From Lachnospiraceae bacterium (GTDB taxonomy: Bacteria; Bacillota; Clostridia; Lachnospirales; Lachnospiraceae), in the NCBI GenBank assembly GCA_017938315.1, contig JAGBBV010000022.1, positions 1 to 64,000 on the forward strand: DNA of 64,000 nt, read 5' to 3'. How positions within the stretch are numbered: position 1 is the stretch's first letter; every line of letters starts with the position of its first letter. A program made the translations under genes and the position numbers. A model generated the notes under the pieces. That model saw nothing but the letters and a program-made list of their open reading frames with translations. It was not told the DNA's origin and did not search any database. Below, piece after piece: positions 61,379-64,000 of the stretch.

Positions 61379-62020
61379 GTGGCTATGAATAATCTGAATA
61401 TGGAACAGTTGACATGTCAGTATTTAGACGTGTTAAAAGAACTTGGAAACATAGGTGCAGGAAATGCAACAACTGCATTGGCACAAATGATTGGCTGTAA
61501 GATCGATATGTCAGTTCCACAAGTAAAGCTACTGGAGTTTGCGGAGCTTGGCAACATTGTCGGAAAAGAAGATGAATTAATGGTAGGTATTTATCTTCAG
61601 GTAGAAGGTGACATTGAAGGAAATATGATGTTCATTCTTCAGAAGAGTTCTGCGGCACGACTTGTAAATAAGTTAATGTGCGGAATGCTGGGCGTAACAG
61701 ATGAAGAAATCATTAATCACGAATTTGGTGAAATGGAATGTTCAGCCATAAAAGAAGTAGGTAACATTATTACAGGAGCGTATTTGAACGCACTGTCATC
61801 ACTTACAAACTTGAAGATTTATCCGTCTATTCCACAGCTTGGTATTGATATGGCAAGTGCACTTCTTAGTGTGCCTGCTGTACAATTCGGACTTTATGCG
61901 GACAAAATCCTTCTTGTTCAGACAAAATTCTCAGATGATATTGAACTGGACGGTTATTTTATTTTAATACCGGATATGGAATCTTATGAGAAGATTTTAA
62001 CGACATTAGGAGTAATGTAA
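61379..62020 (+). CDS. cheC: CheY-P phosphatase CheC
   Basis: A 213-residue phosphatase with both active sites: E21/N24 in LKELGNIGAGNATTAL and E126/N129 in IKEVGNIITGAYLNAL. CheC dephosphorylates CheY-P and binds CheD as part of adaptation. The start may be GTG at 61379 (AAAGG five bases upstream) or ATG at 61385. Here both CheC and FliY are active-looking, as in Bacillus. Confidence 0.95.
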   Translation: MAMNNLNMEQLTCQYLDVLKELGNIGAGNATTALAQMIGCKIDMSVPQVKLLEFAELGNIVGKEDELMVGIYLQVEGDIEGNMMFILQKSSAARLVNKLMCGMLGVTDEEIINHEFGEMECSAIKEVGNIITGAYLNALSSLTNLKIYPSIPQLGIDMASALLSVPAVQFGLYADKILLVQTKFSDDIELDGYFILIPDMESYEKILTTLGVM

Positions 62021-62052
62021 ACTAAAGGGAAGAGATAGGAGTTTCTTGAAGG

Positions 62053-62538
62053 ATGAGTGAGGTTATAAAAGTAGGGATGGCAGCTATGGCTGTTTGCAGT
62101 GGAGAAGATGCAATTACAACCCTAGGGCTCGGCTCCTGCATTGGGATTGCGATTAGAGATCCGGAGAGCGGAATCGGCGGACTGGTGCATATTATGTTGC
62201 CTGACAGTACAGAAATCAGAAATAATGCAAACCGACCTAAATTTGCGGATACGGGAATAGAAGACCTGGTCAGTGAAATTGTAAAAAAAGGTGGAAGCAG
62301 AAACCGTCTGGTTGCCAAAATAGCCGGTGGTGCTCAGATGTTTGCATTTAGTAGCAGTAGCGATATGATTCGTATTGGTGAAAGAAATGCACTGGCAAGT
62401 AAGAAAAAGTTAGAAGAAATGAAAATCCCCCTGCTTGCGGAGGACACAGGAAAATCATACGGAAGAACAGTTGTTTTCTATCCAAAAACAGGGGATTATA
62501 TTATCCGTTCCGTTGGTATGCCGGAGAAAGTTATATGA
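62053..62538 (+). CDS. cheD: Chemoreceptor glutamine deamidase CheD
   Basis: A 161-residue deamidase. The catalytic Cys-His pair is C29 (TLGLGSCIGIAI) and H46 (GLVHIMLPDS), and AKIAGGAQMF is also present. CheD deamidates receptor glutamines and is controlled by CheC and CheY-P. The order cheC-cheD before sigD is the Bacillus one. Its end overlaps the next gene by four bases. Confidence 0.95.
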   Translation: MSEVIKVGMAAMAVCSGEDAITTLGLGSCIGIAIRDPESGIGGLVHIMLPDSTEIRNNANRPKFADTGIEDLVSEIVKKGGSRNRLVAKIAGGAQMFAFSSSSDMIRIGERNALASKKKLEEMKIPLLAEDTGKSYGRTVVFYPKTGDYIIRSVGMPEKVI

Positions 62539-62852
62539 GAAAAAATAAATTATTTGCTCCTTTTTTGATGTTGCTGGCGGCAGCTTTTGCCGGTATCGTA
62601 ATGTTTCGGGGAAATTATGACACAACAGAGCTGCTTGTGATTCTGCTTTGTGTCATGATTTTTTTCTATTCCATTGGAAACCTGATACAGAAGAAAGTAA
62701 CCGCATTTATGGATGAAATCAGAGAGAGAGAAGAGCAGGAAGAAAAAGAAAAAGGCGAAGTAATTGAGAAAGAAGCGGCTTCTGAGGAGAACACTGAAGA
62801 ACAGAAAATATCCGAGGACGGCACAGTAAAAGAAGCAGCTATGGGGAATTAA
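62535..62852 (+). CDS. Small membrane protein of unknown function between cheD and sigD
   Basis: I do not recognise this 105-residue protein. It has two predicted membrane segments (about 7-25 and 32-51) separated by a short loop (RGNYDTTE), then a highly charged, Glu- and Lys-rich tail (about 55-105, EIREREEQEEKEKGE) that could form a cytoplasmic coiled coil. It starts in an ATGA overlap with cheD and is followed by sigD, so it is co-translated with motility control genes. A role in membrane-linked control of motility is only a guess. In Bacillus no gene lies at this spot. Confidence 0.8.
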   Translation: MRKNKLFAPFLMLLAAAFAGIVMFRGNYDTTELLVILLCVMIFFYSIGNLIQKKVTAFMDEIREREEQEEKEKGEVIEKEAASEENTEEQKISEDGTVKEAAMGN

Positions 62853-62870
62853 GATAACCGGGAGGGTATG

Positions 62871-63641
62871 ATGGACGAAGCAGGCAGAATGAAGCTTTGG
62901 GACGATTATGCAAAAGCAAAATCCCCCGAGATACGAGAGAAAATCATACTGGAATATGCACCGCTCGTGAAGTTGGTAGCCGGCAGACTGAGTATGTACT
63001 TGGGATATAACGTAGAGTACGATGATTTGGTTGGCTACGGAGTTTTCGGGCTTATTGATGCGATTGATAAATTTGACAGCATGAAAGCTGTCAAATTTGA
63101 AACTTATGCCAGTCTAAGGATCCGTGGTGCGATTTTGGATCAAATCCGTAAAATGGATTGGATTCCAAGGACAATCCGCCAGAAACAAAAGAAGATTGAT
63201 GCGGTGATGAAAGAAATTGAACTCGAGAAGGGCAGAGCCGCAACAGATGAAGAGATTGCAATCGGTCTGGGTATCAGTACAGACGAATATGCAAACTGGC
63301 AGTCACAGATGAAAATCACGGGAGTGGTATCACTCAATGAATTTATGGAAACAGGTAGTGATATTCCCGCAGATAAGACAAATCAGCAACGTTTTGACAG
63401 TCCGGAAGAAGTGGTTGAGAAAGAAGAATTAAAAAAAGTGTTGGCAGAATCACTTGAACTTCTGACTGAAAAAGAAAAGAAAGTCATTCTTCTATATTAT
63501 TACGAAGAACTGACTTTAAAAGAAATCAGCAACATCCTGGAAGTTTCGGAATCGAGAGTTTCCCAGTTACATACAAGGGCGTTGCAAAAATTAAAAGATA
63601 AAATGGGAAGTTATATGGGAGTTTTTCACCGGGGCGTATAG
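62871..63641 (+). CDS. sigD: Flagellar sigma factor SigD (FliA)
   Basis: A 256-residue sigma-28. Region 2 has EYAPLVKLVAGRLSMYLGYNVEYDDLVGYGVFGLIDAIDKFD (core YDDLVGYGVFGLIDAIDKFD) and VKFETYASLRIRGAILDQIR; region 3 WIPRTIRQKQKKI; region 4 LTLKEISNILEVSESRVSQLHTRAL. These segments are specific for FliA/WhiG rather than SigF or SigB. The second of two tandem ATGs (62871) is five bases after GGAGG and is preferred. It should transcribe flagellin and chemoreceptor genes, and possibly the site before fliK. No flgM gene is in the window. Confidence 0.96.
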   Translation: MDEAGRMKLWDDYAKAKSPEIREKIILEYAPLVKLVAGRLSMYLGYNVEYDDLVGYGVFGLIDAIDKFDSMKAVKFETYASLRIRGAILDQIRKMDWIPRTIRQKQKKIDAVMKEIELEKGRAATDEEIAIGLGISTDEYANWQSQMKITGVVSLNEFMETGSDIPADKTNQQRFDSPEEVVEKEELKKVLAESLELLTEKEKKVILLYYYEELTLKEISNILEVSESRVSQLHTRALQKLKDKMGSYMGVFHRGV

Positions 63642-63656
63642 TGATAGGGGGAAATG

Positions 63657-64000
63657 ATGAGAAACGGTTATTTTCGGTTATTATGTAGCGAAAATGGAAC
63701 AGTACTTAAAATAGTAGCACCGAAGGATGAAGGAAAGCCTGTTTCTTCGAAAGAAGTAATAGAGTATCTGACGCAACACGGTGTGACTTATGATGCGGTC
63801 CAATTAACGAAAGATATTCAAAATGCAGTATCCCTAGGTGCACCGGAATCTGCTGTTATGGTGAATAAGGAGTGTACTGTTGAGATATCTGAAAGTTATA
63901 AAATGACAGTGAGCCAGGACGGCATGCTTGTAGTTGCACGATTCTATCCTCCTTCTTTAAGAGGAAAGCGCATGACTGCATCGGATTTCTTTGGTGACCT
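63657..64000 (+). CDS. FapA-family (DUF342) protein, N-terminal part
   Basis: The first 114 codons of a gene that continues past the window edge. The start RNGYFRLLCSENGTVLKIVAPKDEG and KEVIEYLTQHGVTYDAVQL resemble the N-terminal domain of FapA/DUF342 proteins, which often follow sigD in Lachnospiraceae and clostridial motility operons. These are thought to be polymerising surface or division-linked proteins; the molecular role is uncertain. ATG at 63657 is five bases after GGGGG (ATG at 63654 is the alternative). It probably belongs to the fla/che transcript. Confidence 0.7.
   Translation, partial: MRNGYFRLLCSENGTVLKIVAPKDEGKPVSSKEVIEYLTQHGVTYDAVQLTKDIQNAVSLGAPESAVMVNKECTVEISESYKMTVSQDGMLVVARFYPPSLRGKRMTASDFFGD

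Noticed and set aside
1-64000. Search for CRISPR arrays, tRNA or rRNA genes, insertion sequences, phage genes and toxin-antitoxin or defence systems
   Set aside because: No direct-repeat arrays, cloverleaf-like sequences, transposases or defence-type proteins were recognised by reading; nearly all sequence is explained by core genes.
33054-64000. Possible CodY box in the flgB promoter region
   Set aside because: The best match (TTTTTCTACAAATA region at about 32984-32998) has at least five mismatches to the 15-bp box, no better than expected in AT-rich DNA.

Overview
The window is chromosomal DNA from a motile, endospore-forming, moderately AT-rich Firmicute. The family-level fit is Lachnospiraceae (Clostridium cluster XIVa): FabK-type fatty-acid synthesis with a fused AccD-AccA, gpr/spoIIP/sigK sporulation genes, CodY, and a giant codY-flgB...sigD fla/che operon with CheC, CheD, FliY and a FapA-type gene after sigD. 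I cannot name the genus from sequence alone. No tRNA, rRNA operon, insertion sequence, prophage or CRISPR array was seen, and gene density is very high. The only stretch over 300 bases without a protein gene (17581-17961) holds the RNase P RNA.

Layout. (1) 1-2000: tail of a sugar ABC permease, a bidirectional terminator and a chemoreceptor on the minus strand. (2) 2120-11113: a type II fatty-acid synthesis operon, acpP-fabK-fabD-fabG-fabF-fabZ-accDA-fabK paralogue-fabH-fabT. It is preceded by a sigma-A promoter and 16-bp-phased copies of a FabT-like operator and closed by a strong terminator; accB and accC are missing from it. (3) 11228-17580: dgt-dnaG-rpoD-trmK-nucleoside kinase (macromolecular synthesis). 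(4) 17565-18950: rnpB, a small exported trypsin-like protease, and rpsT on the minus strand. (5) 19098-25193: gpr-spoIIP-lepA-hemW-sigK, mixing forespore, mother-cell and vegetative genes, each with plausible promoters. (6) 25215-29792: pilT, comM-like gene, dprA and a minimal prepilin peptidase, a DNA-uptake or pilus-flavoured group. (7) 29824-32970: topA and codY. (8) 32980-64000: the fla/che operon: flgB flgC fliE fliF fliG fliH fliI fliJ motE fliK flgD (flagellar-operon protein) flgE flbD motA motB fliL fliM fliY cheY fliO fliP fliQ fliR flhB flhA flhF flhG pilZ cheB cheA cheW cheC cheD (unknown membrane protein) sigD fapA, running off the right edge.

How the parts work together. FabT at the 3' end of the fab operon probably represses its own operon through the operator array next to acpP, a feedback loop on membrane lipid supply. 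CodY, which senses branched-chain amino acids (and GTP in Bacillus), sits directly upstream of the motility operon and carries a CodY-box-like sequence in its own promoter. The fla/che operon encodes basal body, export gate, hook, stator, switch and the adaptation chemotaxis system, plus the late sigma factor SigD. An internal SigD-like promoter before fliK could let SigD reinforce hook-gene expression. The PilZ protein and the receiver-less CheB are the main departures from the Bacillus operon plan.

Most of the window is conserved core biology. I found no clearly new multi-gene system. The most checkable novelties are regulatory: the FabT operator array, the 36-bp perfect palindrome before dgt, the SigD-like promoter before fliK, the SigG- and SigK-like promoters and the CodY box. 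A few protein architectures also stand out: the Cys-rich FabK paralogue, the Met-rich FliY linker, the receiver-less CheB, the Cys-less prepilin peptidase and the sigma-K without a pro-sequence. All promoter calls are by eye and unverified.
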